A stretch of 64,000 nucleotides of DNA from Homalodisca vitripennis (GCF_021130785.1 NC_060215.1:118010501-118074500); one strand, 5' to 3'; positions 34,245 through 46,330 are shown, counted from the first letter of the stretch. Notes: generated by a model not told the origin, from the letters alone. A program made the numbers and translations.

Positions 34245-35736
34245 AAAAAATCGGTAGGTAAACATAAAAATACCAGAAACGGTTGAATTGTATAAGCTTG
34301 TCCTATTTGAAGTCGGTTAAGAAGAGAGACAATGTTAGATAATAAACAGTATTATTGTAATAATAAACTTAATTGGCTGAATCTAACATCTAATATTCTA
34401 CAAGACTATTAGTCTATTTTTGTAACTATAAATTACCTTTGGGTATTTTATGTAGCTGAATACAAGTTACTAATCTTTATATTTATGCTGTAATGTTTAG
34501 TTAATAGTAAAATTAAATTTCATTAATAAGAAATTTATTAATTGTTATTTGTCCTTCATGTTTATATGGCACCTTTATTTATTGCCTTAATATTATATAT
34601 CATAATAAACATATCCATCTGCAATAATCTAAAAAAATATTTTCTGTTCCAGTTGAATAGATACTATTAGTTTAAATGTAAATTGAAACAGTAAACTATT
34701 AACAGCCGTCTAATTGTTAATTTAAATGTTTATTTTTGTTGGGGCTAAAAATTATAATTTTAGAGTTGGTTTGAATTATCACAAATTATGTAACTGAAAA
34801 ACAGAAAAATATGCCTCTATTAAAGAGGCGGAGTTATGTTCATCAAGCCCTCTCAATCACTCAGCCTCATATCGGTAAGGAAAATTAACAATAATTAACT
34901 ACAAACAAAGTTAAATTGTTAAGACATCATACTTTATAATAAAATATAAAAAGTTACCTAGTGAACTATATCTACTTGTAATTAGTATTATAAGCAATAC
35001 TCATATCCTTTTCAGCTTTTAAACGTGTTATAGCGCAAACTACAAGTATTTGTTATGAAATATATACCTTATTTCAAGTTTTTCAGTTCTTGATATAAAA
35101 AACAACCATTAGGGACAAAGCCGCAGCTACATATTTTTCCAGGAGGGGCAAGCCCTAAATTTGCCGCCCTTTTTTACCACTCCAACTTTTATTTGCTGCT
35201 TCTAAATCAGCATGTAAATAACCAGAAGTACTTAATAATTATTATTATATTTGTTAATATCAGTTACCCACGGCTTCGCACTCAATTTTCAAGGTCTAAG
35301 GGCGTCCATCTTAGTGAAATAGTTTATTATGTAATATAATGGAATCTTATGACAATTTTTTCACTCAAATGTAGTCATATTAATTATGTAACAATGGAAA
35401 TTGATGCAAAATACGAGTATATTAGTAAAATATGTAGCAATCGGCAATAAAGAGTAGTTACCTGCTGTATCTCTGTTGCGTGGTGCTGTAACCTAGCGGA
35501 AAAAGTATCAACTGCTTCTATTTAAAAAGAAGAGCATGGAAGAGTATTGAGCTGACAGGATTGTTTTGGAAAACGTTATAAAGTTTTTTTGGTGTTTTAG
35601 AACTTCCTCATCTAAGGTAAGTGTTATGTAATACTTACTACCGCTATTTAAACATTATATTATCAGTTTTTTAGCAAGTCAACATAACATTTAAATCATA
35701 AACTGGCATGCTGAAATTAAAGTCACGAAAGAGCGT
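34245..35736 (-). repeat. LTR-like block L, minus-oriented copy
   Basis: 34245-34308 and 35075-35736 are inverted copies of 40843-40893 and 40160-40838. Identity is high enough that long blocks match exactly (for example GCAAATTTAGGGCTTGCCCC read on the minus strand). The intervening 34309-35074 has no counterpart there, so one copy has an insertion or the other a deletion. On the plus strand the block has a good splice donor, AAG/GTAAGT, near 35616. It is probably a long terminal repeat of the Gypsy-like fragments in this region, but TG...CA ends were not identified. Confidence 0.6.
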
Positions 35737-36749
35737 GTAGAACCTGTTTAATTTGATCAGGAGAAATAGTTTCCAAATAAAAGAAAAGTTCTCTATAAAC
35801 ATGTTATGTTTTCAAAACTTTGTATTGTATTAAGTAAGCAGGAGGTAAGTTGTTGTCAAAAACGTGGAGGACACAAAGTACATTTTAATACACATCTCTG
35901 GACATACTGCTTGCAACAAAACTGGTTTTTTGAAACTATTTAAAAGAATATCATACCAGTAGTCATACCTTTTTCCATGTACCATTAACATTGTTACAAT
36001 AATAACTCTACATTAATTTGTTGTGTGTGGTGAGTGAAGATACATGAAAAAGGTCTAGTAAGCCTGATTTTGGATATTGAAACGGTTTTCAACAGGTTAG
36101 TGTATGCTTCCATTGAGACAGCAATGAAGAAAAAGTGTTGTGGAATAGAGACTCTTTAGAGAACCTCACCCAATCACCCCGGACTTTATAAATAACAGGT
36201 GTTATGGTGAGGGTCATAGAATCGACACAGTTATAACATACGTGGTAAACTTTAGCAAGATAGCAACATGAAATCATCATTTAGAGAATATTATATCCAA
36301 AAGTTCGTGACGCTAGTAAGAGACTCTGTGGTATAAATGGAATTTAAAACCCAATTTGATGCTATAATAGATCCAACAGTCACTTATACAGCTGTTGTGT
36401 GTTCTTATAACCACAAAACATTGTAAACAAAATAGCAACTTCTTTTCACAACCACAGACCGGATCAAAATTAACTAAATGCGAATACATTATATAGTTTA
36501 TATCGTTGCCTGGATAAGCAGTAGAGTGTTTAAAAATTAAAACGTTATTATAACAAAGGTAGTCCCACAATAAAGAGAGAATAGCTATAAAATAACAGTA
36601 GCAATAACAAGCATGAACGTAGCCAGTAAAAAATATTAGAGTTTATATATTGATGAGGAGTAGCATTGTTTTGTACATCACTTGTTGTAATGTCTAAATA
36701 TATTTCTCAATCAATATCAGTCAGCCTGTATTCCATGATACAACAGAGT
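35737..36749. other. Region without recognisable gene
   Basis: Minus-strand frames at 36089-36280 and 36313-36570 have no recognisable motif. No repeat partner noticed. Confidence 0.35.
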
Positions 36750-36862
36750 ATCATACTCAGGTTGACAATTCCATGAATTTTAAACACTTATGTGCTGGTA
36801 TGTATCACGCTCTGATACAGTTTGTGCATAATCTAACAACCTCCTTCATTCTCAATCATTAA

Positions 36863-37047
36863 CCCTTTCAGGGCCAGGACCAAATATGAGATGTTGCAAA
36901 ATTTTGTCACATATCATATCCGCTTGTGACTAGTCAAAAGTGCCAGGCTAAAATTGGCGATTTTGCAGTCTCTTAGATTAAAATTTATAACTTTTCATAA
37001 AAATTAGAAAATGACCTAAAAGTTGCATCAAATTACTCGTATATATA

Positions 37048-37100
<53 letters not shown>

Positions 37101-37917
37101 TGTTGTTGATATACTATCAACAACAAAAATATATAGATGTAGTTTTAGTAATTTAAAATTTAAAAAAAATTGTTTTAATAGATTACATAAAAATGTATTA
37201 TTTTTTTTTTGTAAATAACTAAAAAAGGAAAAATAATTTTACCGTGGGAAGCTATTTTATCATATTGTACATTTAGAAAGGAACAACCATACAAAATTGT
37301 GTGTTATTTCTCTCATAAATAAATTTTTTATGACACATTTAGTATAAATACGCATAATTGTACTTCGCAATAAGTGATAAAGCAGCTGACTCTTACACTG
37401 CAAGAAACTTAAAATAAATATTCACATTATGGATGTACCGGTAAACATATAATTGTAGGATCCATAAACAGTTTCAATACAGTTAAAACACTATTTACCA
37501 AGAAATATTTACACAATTTTATTTGACATTTATTTACACTTTTTCTATTTACAAATATGCTACTTACAATTTCACTCCCGTGAGATCGCAAATTGTCAGT
37601 CATTGTAACTACTACACACAATAGCTAAGCACGTAACTACTAACACTACTAATATTTACAACCACAAAATAAAATAATTAAGAAGAATCCAGCATACAAT
37701 AGTACGATTACACTAAAGCATAAAGAATTAACAATAGATCGAGTCAGCTGATAATGTCACGTGACAATTATGAAATAAAAATGATATTCATATTAATTAT
37801 CTACAAATATACTAGGGAATAAAAAAAACATAAAACTTTAATCATTTGACGTCGTATTTGTTTAAGAAAACGACGAATACCAAGGCGACTATATATTGCC
37901 GCCTGGCCCGGATAGGG
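36863..37917. mobile_element. piggyBac-type MITE
   Basis: 1,055 bp flanked by TTAA on both sides (36859-36862 and 37918-37921). The ends are CCCTTTCAGGGCCAGGAC and, on the other strand, CCCTATCCGGGCCAGGCGG, matching piggyBac-type termini that start with CCC. No transposase frame is present. The uninterrupted target with a single TTAA is preserved in segment D copy 2 at about 43853. Internally it contains a TA microsatellite and a perfect 20-bp hairpin (37092-37134). Confidence 0.88.
37092..37134. repeat. Perfect 20-bp hairpin inside the MITE
   Basis: ATATATTTTTGTTGTTGATA (37092-37111) and its exact reverse complement (37115-37134) are separated by only three bases, TAC. The stem sits at the edge of the (TA)n run, so the strand-separated form would extend further. 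Confidence 0.9.
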
Positions 37918-38726
37918 TTAATTTATTTTAATGAGCTACTGAACCTCACATAGGTCAGTAGCTTCCAAATAATAATTAATATTGCGTCAATATAAAACAA
38001 CATAGTGAGGGTATGGGGAGGTACTTGTAGAAGACAATAATATCTTATAGAAACGAGAGGGTCTATATTTACGATTATATTACATGATTTGAATATCATT
38101 GTGCACAACTATTTTAAACACTAATGATTTACATTGTTTTTTACAGTTTATTTATCTTGGAGCGATCAATTATTATTTATTCAATATACTAAAATATATA
38201 ATGTATTTATGTGGACAGCGGAACTACGCACTACACTACCACACCTCTCGGTTCACTGCAGAACTAAATCAGAAGTCAGCGCACCTAGTAGCCGCAGTTA
38301 TAACTAACTCATATGTCCTACTACATGTGTATACGAAATAAATATATAACCTGGTAAAAATATTATTAATATTAATTCATGTTCTTTTATTGAAAGATCT
38401 GTAAAAAATTATTAACAAAATAACTGCCTGTTGTTCTGGACAGTAAGTAAAATGTATGTTAATAAACATTCTGTTATAATCAATTAAAACTTTTCATTCT
38501 ACCCATTATTATAAAGAAGTTTTTGAATATCATTATAATAGACAATTATTCATAGATTCATTTGGAAAAAAAAGATTTATGAGAATTAATTAAATTATTT
38601 AAATTTAGCCCTAAGAAAATCAAATTAATAACTACCAAAATATGTATAATACAGAAATATTACGGGAATTAAAGTAAATTTGTAAAGTTGAAAATCTATT
38701 TAGTAATGAAAAATACATTAACTGCC

Positions 38727-38988
38727 GATAAGTTATGTATTACAAAAATTAAGATCTGAAACGGTTGAAATGTTTAAAAACGAAAACCTAATTAACGTCG
38801 AGATTTTATCACCGATTAAGGGAATATTTAAACAACATATTCAAACAAATTCATTTGTTCAATCGAAAATGGTATGCCTCTTTACATACCTTTCTGCAAT
38901 GAGACCTGATAATAAATATTTGATGGAAACATTCTTAGAAATAATAAAAATATCATGGGTTATATCTCTCTTTAAAATTCGAATATGA
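38727..38988 (+). other. Unrecognised open frame antisense to the Gypsy-like fragment
   Basis: A frame of about 87 codons, open from 38727 with the first ATG at 38770. It reads ISYVLQKLRSETVEMFKNEN and continues through LINVEILSPIKGIFKQ to a C-terminal WVISLFKIRI. A second copy of its first half is open on the minus strand at about 45520-45680, with a few replacements. It resembles real protein more than flanking AT-rich DNA, but I recognise no family. A following frame (SDMKFLMQNHTLIYLE, about 39046) might continue it after a break. Confidence 0.25.
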
Positions 38989-39215
38989 AAAAAATGGTAG
39001 TAAATAGCTAAACAGAAACTTATTCAATGTATTTTACAATTGATTCTGACATGAAGTTTTTAATGCAAAATCATACTTTGATCTACCTGGAGATAATACC
39101 GTTAAAAAGGCTGTACGATTTTCAGAAGTATTTTAGAAAAAATCCGATTATTTTAGTAAAAATAATTCTATAACTTCCACTACAACTAAGATACAGAAGC
39201 ATATTCCTTAAGGTT

Positions 39216-39545
39216 TTATATTATATCACGTTTGCTTACAAATCCGACTCTAGCCTTAAAACAACCAATTTGGATATTTTCATTTTTACTAAAAATGTTA
39301 ATGTTGTTAATAATATTTAAATTGTTTATAAATTTAAAATTACATTCATAATTGTTCAAATCTATAACTAATCCAACATCTCTCATAAAGTTTGCCCCTA
39401 ATATCATATTCCAAGCAACATTTCTCCCTATTATAAATGTAACATACCTAGTAAAATTTCTAATTTTAATTTTAACTATGCAACTACCAACAAGAAATCA
39501 TTTGTAGCAGTAAAACATTCCCTGTCAGAAGGATATAAATGTTTT
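39216..39545 (-). pseudogene. Retropepsin C-terminal part, minus copy
   Basis: The minus strand carries SWxMILGANFMRDVGLVIDL, the I-L-G-x-[ND]-F-hydrophobic block near the end of retroviral-type proteases, with DNA matching 42240-42575. The N-terminal DSG active-site half is absent from this copy. Confidence 0.65.
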
Positions 39546-39740
39546 ACAAGTTTTTCCTTAACTAAATTTCTTGTCTAACAGATGCGTTATTGTAGTATTA
39601 TTATGAATAGTAACAAAAGATCACATACAATATCACTAAAATTTTAAATCTGCTATTCAAATATTTAACATCTATATAATACTTTAGTGTATGACTCTAG
39701 TTATTATGTTCCTGAAAGAAATATGAACTAGTTTAGGGTT

Positions 39741-39950
39741 TTAATTTTCTATTTTGTCTCTAAAGTAATTATGTGAGAATATATCTGGTAAAATCCTTAA
39801 TATTAGGGTGTAAGCGTTTCTGAAGATGTCGTCAGTACAATCTATTGTATAAGGTCTTTCTTTGGCCAACAAAAAAGGCTGAGTTAACTTGAGCTTTTGC
39901 CACCAGGTGAACGAATTAGCTCGCCCTGTATCCACTAAAAGTAAATACAT
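39741..39950 (-). pseudogene. Possible second retropepsin-like fragment
   Basis: A 69-codon minus-strand frame starting MYLLLVDTGRANSFTW, which has the hydrophobic-D-T-G active-site pattern of retropepsins, followed by KERPYTIDCTDDIFRNAYTL as expected for the flap and substrate-binding region. It differs from the DSG protease nearby, so if real it comes from another Gypsy lineage. A weakly similar stretch occurs at 46060-46330. Confidence 0.35.
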
Positions 39951-40159
39951 TTAATTAATTTCAATTTCTTTTTGGCCACATCAATGCTTCTTGTCATGGT
40001 AACTGCATCTCTGACTGTTGATGCATCTTCCTCTTTTATTTGGAAACTATTTCTCCTGATGAAATTAAACAGGTTATAGTGCATAGTATATTTATACTTA
40101 TATTCATTTTTATTTTATTATAAAAAATAACCTATTGTTTGGCGAAACGGTTACTTTCT

Positions 40160-40893
40160 GACGCTCTTTCGTGACTTTCATTTCAGCATGCTAGTTCATG
40201 ATTTAAATGTTATGTTGAGGTCTGTGACTTGCTAAATACTGATAATATAATGTTTAAATAGCGGTAGTAAGTATTACATAACACTTACCTTAGATGAGGA
40301 AGTTCTAAAACACCAAAAAACTTTATAACGTTTTCCAAAACAATCCTGTCAGCTCAATACTCTTCCATACTCTTCTTTGTAAATAGAAGCAGTTGATACT
40401 TTTTCCGCTAGGTTACAGAACCACGCAACAGAGAAACGGCAGGTGGCTACTCTGTATTGCCTATTGCTACATATTTTACTAATATACTCGTATTTTGCAT
40501 CAATTTCCATTGTTACATAATTAATATGACTACATTTGAGTGAAAAAATGGTCATAAGATTCCATTATATTACGTGATAAATTATTTCACTAAGATGGAC
40601 GCCCTTAGATCTTGAAAATTGAGTGCGAGGCCGTGGGTAACTAATATTAACAAATATAATAATAATTATTAAGTACTTCTGGATTATTTACATGCTGATT
40701 TAGAAGCAGCAAATAAAAGTTGGAGTGGTAGAAAAGGGCGGCAAATTTAGGGCTTGCCCCTCCTGGAAAAATATGTAGCTGCGGCTTTGTCCCTAATGGT
40801 TGTTTTTTATATCAAGAACTGAAAAACTTAAAGCTGAAAAAATAGGACAAGCTTATACAATTCAACCGTTTCTGTTATTTTTATGTTTATCTA
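40160..40893 (+). repeat. LTR-like block L, plus-oriented copy
   Basis: Inverted counterpart of 34245-35736 (see that entry). It lies directly upstream of the plus-strand gag frame, the position of a 5' LTR with leader. A tRNA primer-binding site after 40893 was not recognised. Confidence 0.6.
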
Positions 40894-41472
40894 CCGGATT
40901 GAAAAAAGACCTCAGTTTACAGGTATGTACATTTTATTAGAACTTCGAATCAATCAACTAATTGTTCTAACTTAAATACATATTCATATATTTTTACTGT
41001 GTAATATTTTAAGTATCAATAAAGCTTTGTTAAACAATCTTTGGAGGATATGGAGGAAGAAGACTTAAGGGGTGTTTTTGAAAAATAAAGATAATTTCAG
41101 TATAATTAAAAATAGTGATAATACCCCAATAGTTAATATAACTCGCAGAAAAGAGGGAGTGTATGGTAATGCTGAAGCTACTATTACTACCATATTATCA
41201 AAACTTCCTAATCTGGTTAAGAGACATTTAAAAATCTTTAAATTACCAGTGGCTTGAATATTAATTAATTACTTGAGTTTATAAAATCTTATTAAAATTA
41301 AATAACGAAATACATTTATTGGATACAGAATCTATAGAATCGTGCTTAGGTTATGCGACCGAACCTTTACTTTCCAAAATAATGGAGTGTAAATCGGAAA
41401 AAATACATTCAAGAGTTACATAGTGAATTGTTACATTATTTTGCACCACTAGGTTTAAAGGAAAATTAAAAA

Positions 41473-41925
41473 ATGAAACTGGTAACTGGACAACAAAAAC
41501 AAAGGGAACCCCTTTCTATGTATGTAACTGAGGTTAGAGAAATCTCAAATATTTTAAACTGTAACTACAGTGAAGAAGAACTAGTGGAAATTATTAAGCT
41601 TGGAATATATCAGGAAGATAGGACTAGGTTAGTATTCATGAACAATCAAACAAATTTTGAGGACCTTGATAGGTTATGTATACAAGCTAAAAAAGTGGCA
41701 TATGTAAATTACCAAAGAAGAAATGTTTATGTTCAAAATGTTAATGTTAAGCCAAGATTTGTCAGTAATATTCAGGAAGTTAAGAAATGCTATAATTGTA
41801 ATCGAGTAGGTCATATTGCAAACAATTGTTTCAGACTGAACAATAATTTAAGAAATTATGAACAAAAATTGATTCGGGGGAGACGTTTTACACCCCCTCA
41901 GGATGCCCCTCCCAATAAACGGTAA
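41473..41925 (+). pseudogene. Gypsy-like Gag C-terminal part with zinc knuckle
   Basis: A 150-codon frame. It has the retrotransposon gag core (QREPLSMYVTEVREISNILN, then ELVEIIKLGIYQEDRTRLVF) followed at residues about 110-123 by CYNCNRVGHIANNC, a perfect C-x2-C-x4-H-x4-C knuckle, and a basic tail (RGRRFTPPQDAPPNKR). The knuckle would bind genomic RNA during packaging into virus-like particles. The gag N-terminal half upstream is broken by stops; LHSELLHYFAPLGLKEN precedes a stop at about 41468. Confidence 0.75.
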
Positions 41926-42058
41926 ACTTGTAAATAGTAAATGGGTGCATAACAGTAACAAATTTAGTACTTTACAAAACAGTATGTATAAAAAGCGAAG
42001 TTATGTACTTTTATTTATTGACAAAACCAGAGATGAAAGGAAACAATTTTAACCGCAA

Positions 42059-42570
42059 ATGTATAAAGTAAAAATAAAGATAAATAATGAAAGTACTAAA
42101 AACAGGTTTAAATCTCAAAATACAACCTGTACTTTACCCCGTGTAGAAGTTGAATTTATTAAATATTTAGTAGAAAATGCCCTTATTGACTCAGGGAGTA
42201 GTGTTAATTTAATTAATGAGACTATGTTGAGTACGATAGTTTAGGAAAAACTTGTAAAACATTTATATCCTTCTGACAGGGAATGTTTTACTGCTACAAA
42301 TGATTGCTTGTTGGTAGTTGCATTGTTAAAATTAAAATTAGAAATTTTACTTGGTATGTTAAATTTATAATAGGGAAAAATGTTGCTTGGAGTATGATAT
42401 TAGGGGCAAACTTTATGAGAGATGTTGGATTAGTTATAGATTTGAACAATGATGAATGTAATTTTAAATTTATAAACAATTTAAGTATTATTAACAACAT
42501 TAACATTATTAGTAAAAGTGAAAATATCCAAATTGGCTGTTTTAAGGCTAGAGTCGGATTTGTAAGCTAA
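42059..42570 (+). pseudogene. Retropepsin (Gypsy-like protease), plus copy
   Basis: 42059-42244 contains LVENALIDSGSSVNLINE, the active-site D-S-G of aspartic retropepsins, and ends at a stop. 42304-42570 contains GSCIVKIKIRNFTWYVKFII and MILGANFMRDVGLVIDL, the flap/strand region and the C-terminal ILG block. The enzyme would cleave the Gag-Pol polyprotein as a dimer. The stop at about 42242 and a frame change split it. Confidence 0.7.
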
Positions 42571-43075
42571 CGTGATATAATGTAAAACCTTAAGGAATAT
42601 GCTTCTGTATCTTAGTTTTAGTGGAAGTTATAGAATTATTTTTACTAAAATAATCGGATTTTTTTCTAAAATACTTTTGAAAATCGTACAGCCTTTTTAA
42701 TTGTATTATCTCCAGGTAAAACAAAATATGATAGTGCATTCAAAACTTCATGTCAGATTCAATTGTAAAATACATTGAATAAGTTTGTGTTTCGCTATTC
42801 GCTAACATTTTTTTCATATTGGAATTTTAAAGAGAGATATAGCCCATGATATTTTTATTACTTCTAAGACTGTTTCCATCAATTATGGAAATTCCAGCTT
42901 TGAATTGAATTGTCAATTATAATGATATTCAAAAACTTCCTTTTAATAACGGGTAGAATGGAAAGTTTTAACTGATTTTAACAGAATTTTTATTAACATA
43001 CATTTTATTTATTGTCCAGAACAACAGGCAGTTATTTTGTCATTTATTCTTTACAGATCTTTCAATAAAAAAACT

Positions 43076-43744
43076 TGAAATGTTCTGTTTGATTCAATGC
43101 ATTATTTATGGTGTATTACACAGAGCATTTAAATTAAATTTTTTATCTTTTTATATTTTTCTTTAATCTTCAAAACGCGTATTGCTGATGATGTTTTTTT
43201 GCATTGAGAGAAACCAATAATTAGTAACAATTCTGGCGATTAGGTTATTATTAACCCTCACAGTACCAATATTTAGCTCTGTGAAAGTACAGGGAGCAGA
43301 GGGTTTACTACTATTGGGACTGAAAGCGTTACAAATACGCGAATAACAAAGGTTATAATAACGATACCATTCACAGTAAAACACATATGATATTAGTTTT
43401 ATATGCTATTTCTAAAAATATGTTACTAATCACAGTAAATAATATGTTACGTAATAGTTTCACTTTCATATAACATATAACTGTGTTACATAGTGAAATA
43501 ATCTTAATTTAAGTATTAAATTAGGCTGTTTGTATTTTGATACATACCACCCAGCTGATGCGTTCGTCACTAAGTAAAGAGAAACATCCTTATTAATACT
43601 TCTAGATTGGGATAAAGTTCCTGTAGACCACTTTCTTTAAGCCGTTTACAAAGAGACAGTGGATTTTTAGTTTCTAAACTTGTCTGTAAACCTCTCGTAA
43701 ACAATAATCCTCAATTTGATCTCTTCAGTTAAGCTATCAATTTA
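43076..43744. other. Region without recognisable gene
   Basis: AT-rich spacer between the plus Gypsy-like fragment and segment D copy 2. A minus-strand frame at 43163-43384 has no motif. Confidence 0.35.
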
Positions 43745-44341
43745 TTACTCAGGTTGACAATTCCATGAATTTTAGTTAAACACTTATTGTCTGGTATGCA
43801 TTACGCTCTGATACACTGAGCATAAACAAACAACCTTCTTCATTCTCAGTCATTAATTCATTTTAATGAGCCGCTTCCCCGCACCTAGGTAAAGGTGACG
43901 GTTCAGCAGCTTCTAAAAATTACTTCGAGAATGACAGTAAATACGAAGTACTGTGGTGAATAGTGAGGGCAGGGGTAGGTACTTGTAATAGACAATAATA
44001 TCTTATGAAATCGAGAGGGTCTATGTTTACGGTTACAATATATAATTTGAATAACATTGTGCACAACTATTTTAAATACTAATGATTTCTGTTATTTTTT
44101 ACAGTTTATTTACCTTGCAGCAATCAATTATTATTTATTCAATATACTAAAATATATAATTTATTTATGTGGACAGCGGAACTACGCAAAACACTACCGC
44201 ACCTCTCGGCTCACTGCAGAACTAAAACAGAAGTCAGCGCACCTAGTAGCCGCAGTTATAACTAACTCGTATGTCCACCTGGCCGACGCAGGATTAACTG
44301 TTGTGATTTTAGAAATTTGTAATAAATATTTTTATACTTAA
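43745..44341. repeat. Duplicated segment D, copy 2 (uninterrupted)
   Basis: Direct copy of 36750-36862 plus 37918-38345. It preserves the empty TTAA site (about 43853-43856) of the piggyBac MITE. The open stretch after TTTTTTACAG extends further here, to about 44339, with no recognised domain. Confidence 0.7.
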
Positions 44342-44759
44342 CACATCAAGTAATTGGTATTACTGTCTTCATAATATTCTGAATTTATTGTTGTGCTAAT
44401 AAATACACACTTGTCTTTTTATATATTAATTTTAAGAGGTTAACATACAAAGGTAACATTCGTAAACAAAACCTTCAAGTTTGGCAAAACTATGTAAGAT
44501 ACAACATCGTATAAATTAGTTTATTTGAGGATTTTAACCTCTAATCTAGTTTATTGGCGAAGGAAAGAAAACTCCTGTCGTTTATCCACTACTAATAACA
44601 AAATTGTACAATAATATTTACTGATAGATCAAGGATCAAAAAAGGTATAAGTGTGCGTACTACATACCCGAGTTACACGTCTTTGCTAAATACAAGCTGA
44701 ACAGCAGTATTTCAAACTACACTGTTGAACTACTGTGTTATAATGTTAAAATGTGTTAT
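44342..44759. other. Region without recognisable gene
   Basis: AT-rich spacer before the third Gypsy-like fragment; nothing seen. Confidence 0.35.
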
Positions 44760-45800
44760 ATTCAAATTACCAAAGAAGACATGTTTATGTTCAAAATGTT
44801 AATGTTAAGCCAAGATTTGTCAGTAATATTCAGGAAGTTAAGAAATGCTATAATTGTAATCGAGTAGGTCATATTGCAAACAATTGTTTCAGACTGAACA
44901 ATAATTTAATAAATTATGAACAAAAAACTTGATTCGAGGGAGACGTTTTACACCCTCTCAGGATACCTCTCCCCAATAAACGGTAAACTTGTAAATAGTA
45001 AATGCATGCATCACAGTAATAATTTTTTGTACTTTACAAAACAATGTCTATAAAAAGCGAAGTTATGTACATTTATTTATTGACAAAACCAGAGATGAAA
45101 GGAAACAATTTTAAAAGCAAATGTATAAAGTAAAAATAAAGATAAATAATGAAATTAGTAAAAACAGGTTTAAATCTCAAAATACAAGCTGTACTTTACC
45201 TCGTGTAGAAGTTTACTTTATTAAAAATTTAGTAGAAAATGTCCTTATTGACTCAGGGAGTAGTGTTAATTTAATTAATGAGACGAGGTTGAGTATGATA
45301 GTTTAGGAAAAACCTGTAAAACATTTATATCCTTATGACAGGGAATGTTTTACTGTTAGAAATGATTGTTTGTGGGCAGTTGCATTGTTAAAATTAAAAT
45401 TAGAAATTTTACTTGGTATGTTAAATTTATAATAGGGAAAAATGTTGCTTGGAATATGATATTAGGGGCAAACTTTATGAGAGATGTTGGATTAGTTATA
45501 GATTTGAACAATGAATGTAATTTTAAATTGAATTTGTTTGAATATGTTGTTTAAATATTCCCTTAGGCGGTGATAAAATCTCGACGTTAATTAGGTTTTC
45601 GTTTTTAAAAATTTCAACCATTTCAGATCTTAATTTTTGTAATACATAACTTATCTGCAGTTAATGTATTTAAATTACTAAATAGATATTCAACTTTAAA
45701 ACTCTACTTTAACTCCCGTAATATTTTTTATATTATATATATTTTGGTAGTTATTAATTCGATTTTCCTAGGGCTAAATTGAAATAATACAATTAGTTCT
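44760..45800 (+). mobile_element. Gypsy-like element fragment, third copy (zinc knuckle and protease)
   Basis: Starts abruptly at ATTACCAAAGAAG, inside gag, and reads through the zinc knuckle (44845-44890), a protease N-terminal part with DSG (45121-45306) and a C-terminal ILG block (45366-45554). It then continues into the shared sequence seen at 38390-39100. It differs from copy 1 by small indels, including two extra bases in LRNYEQK and a deletion after LNNECNFK. All are inactivating. Confidence 0.7.
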
Positions 45801-46059
45801 CATAAATTTCTTTGTTTTCCACTCATCCCTATATTTAGTGGTTATGGAAAACTGATCAATGATTTCGTTATACGATAACTGGTTTAAAATATTAGTCTTG
45901 CTGCTTAAAATTTATAAATTGTTCAACCAAGTGTTACTCGTGCTTGTTCTGAAGCGTTTATTTTCTATATTGATCCTACTCATATTGCTAAAGCTTTTAT
46001 AAACATAAAGTATATCATAAAGAATATTTTTACTATCGAGTGCTAACAAGTTCAAGATA

Positions 46060-46330
46060 TATGAATCAAATGGGGTGGTATCTCCAAAAACAATTGGTCA
46101 AAATTAAGGTAGAAGTGATAAATTGTTTATGTAACAAATGGGTTATTATGGTATTGTTATGAATAGTTAAGTATGAATAAAGTTTGTATTTAACAATGGA
46201 AATATTGTAAAGGAAACAGGATTTCCCCCGAATATATATAATGTTGGCGTAATAATTAATTATTATTGCTGGTAACATTAGGTGTAAACGCGTCTCGGAA
46301 GTTGACGAATAGTAATAGAACAATTTTTTT
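46060..46330. repeat. Weak similarity to 39570-39840
   Basis: Two blocks correspond in the same orientation: TTATTATGGTATTGTTATGA versus TTATTGTAGTATTATTATGA, and ACATTAGGTGTAAACGCGTC versus ATATTAGGGTGTAAGCGTTT. This may be a decayed copy of the sequence behind the protease-like frame at 39741-39950. Confidence 0.3.

Larger units (their letters stand above)
36750..38345. repeat. Duplicated segment D, copy 1 (interrupted)
   Basis: 36750-36862 and 37918-38345 together match 43745-44341 in the same orientation, from ACTCAGGTTGACAATTCCAT through GTAGCCGCAGTTATAACTAA. A piggyBac MITE interrupts this copy. Both copies contain a T-rich stretch ending TTTTTTACAG, like a splice acceptor, followed by an open stretch (CGQRNYA...TSR...TAEL...QKSAHLVAAVITNSYV). 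Differences between copies in that stretch are mostly amino-acid changing, so I do not call it a gene. Confidence 0.7.
38390..39545 (-). mobile_element. Gypsy-like element fragment, minus copy
   Basis: An inverted copy of plus-strand 42240-43075, with an additional stretch absent there but present at 45530-45800. On the minus strand it begins inside the protease and continues through an AT-rich part with no further pol domain. It forms, with the plus copy, an inverted pair about 2.7 kb apart. Confidence 0.7.
41050..43075 (+). mobile_element. Gypsy-like element fragment, plus copy (gag and protease)
   Basis: The order is decayed gag N-terminus (41050-41470), gag C-terminus with zinc knuckle, protease in two pieces, then AT-rich sequence shared with the other copies. 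No reverse transcriptase, RNase H or integrase is present. The shared end at about 43075 (CTTTCAATAAAA) coincides with the end of the minus copy near 38390. Confidence 0.75.

Noticed and set aside
38097..44341. Open stretch after TTTTTTACAG in both copies of segment D, considered as a duplicated exon
   Set aside because: Differences between copies are mostly amino-acid changing and the ends diverge, so there is no sign of purifying selection.
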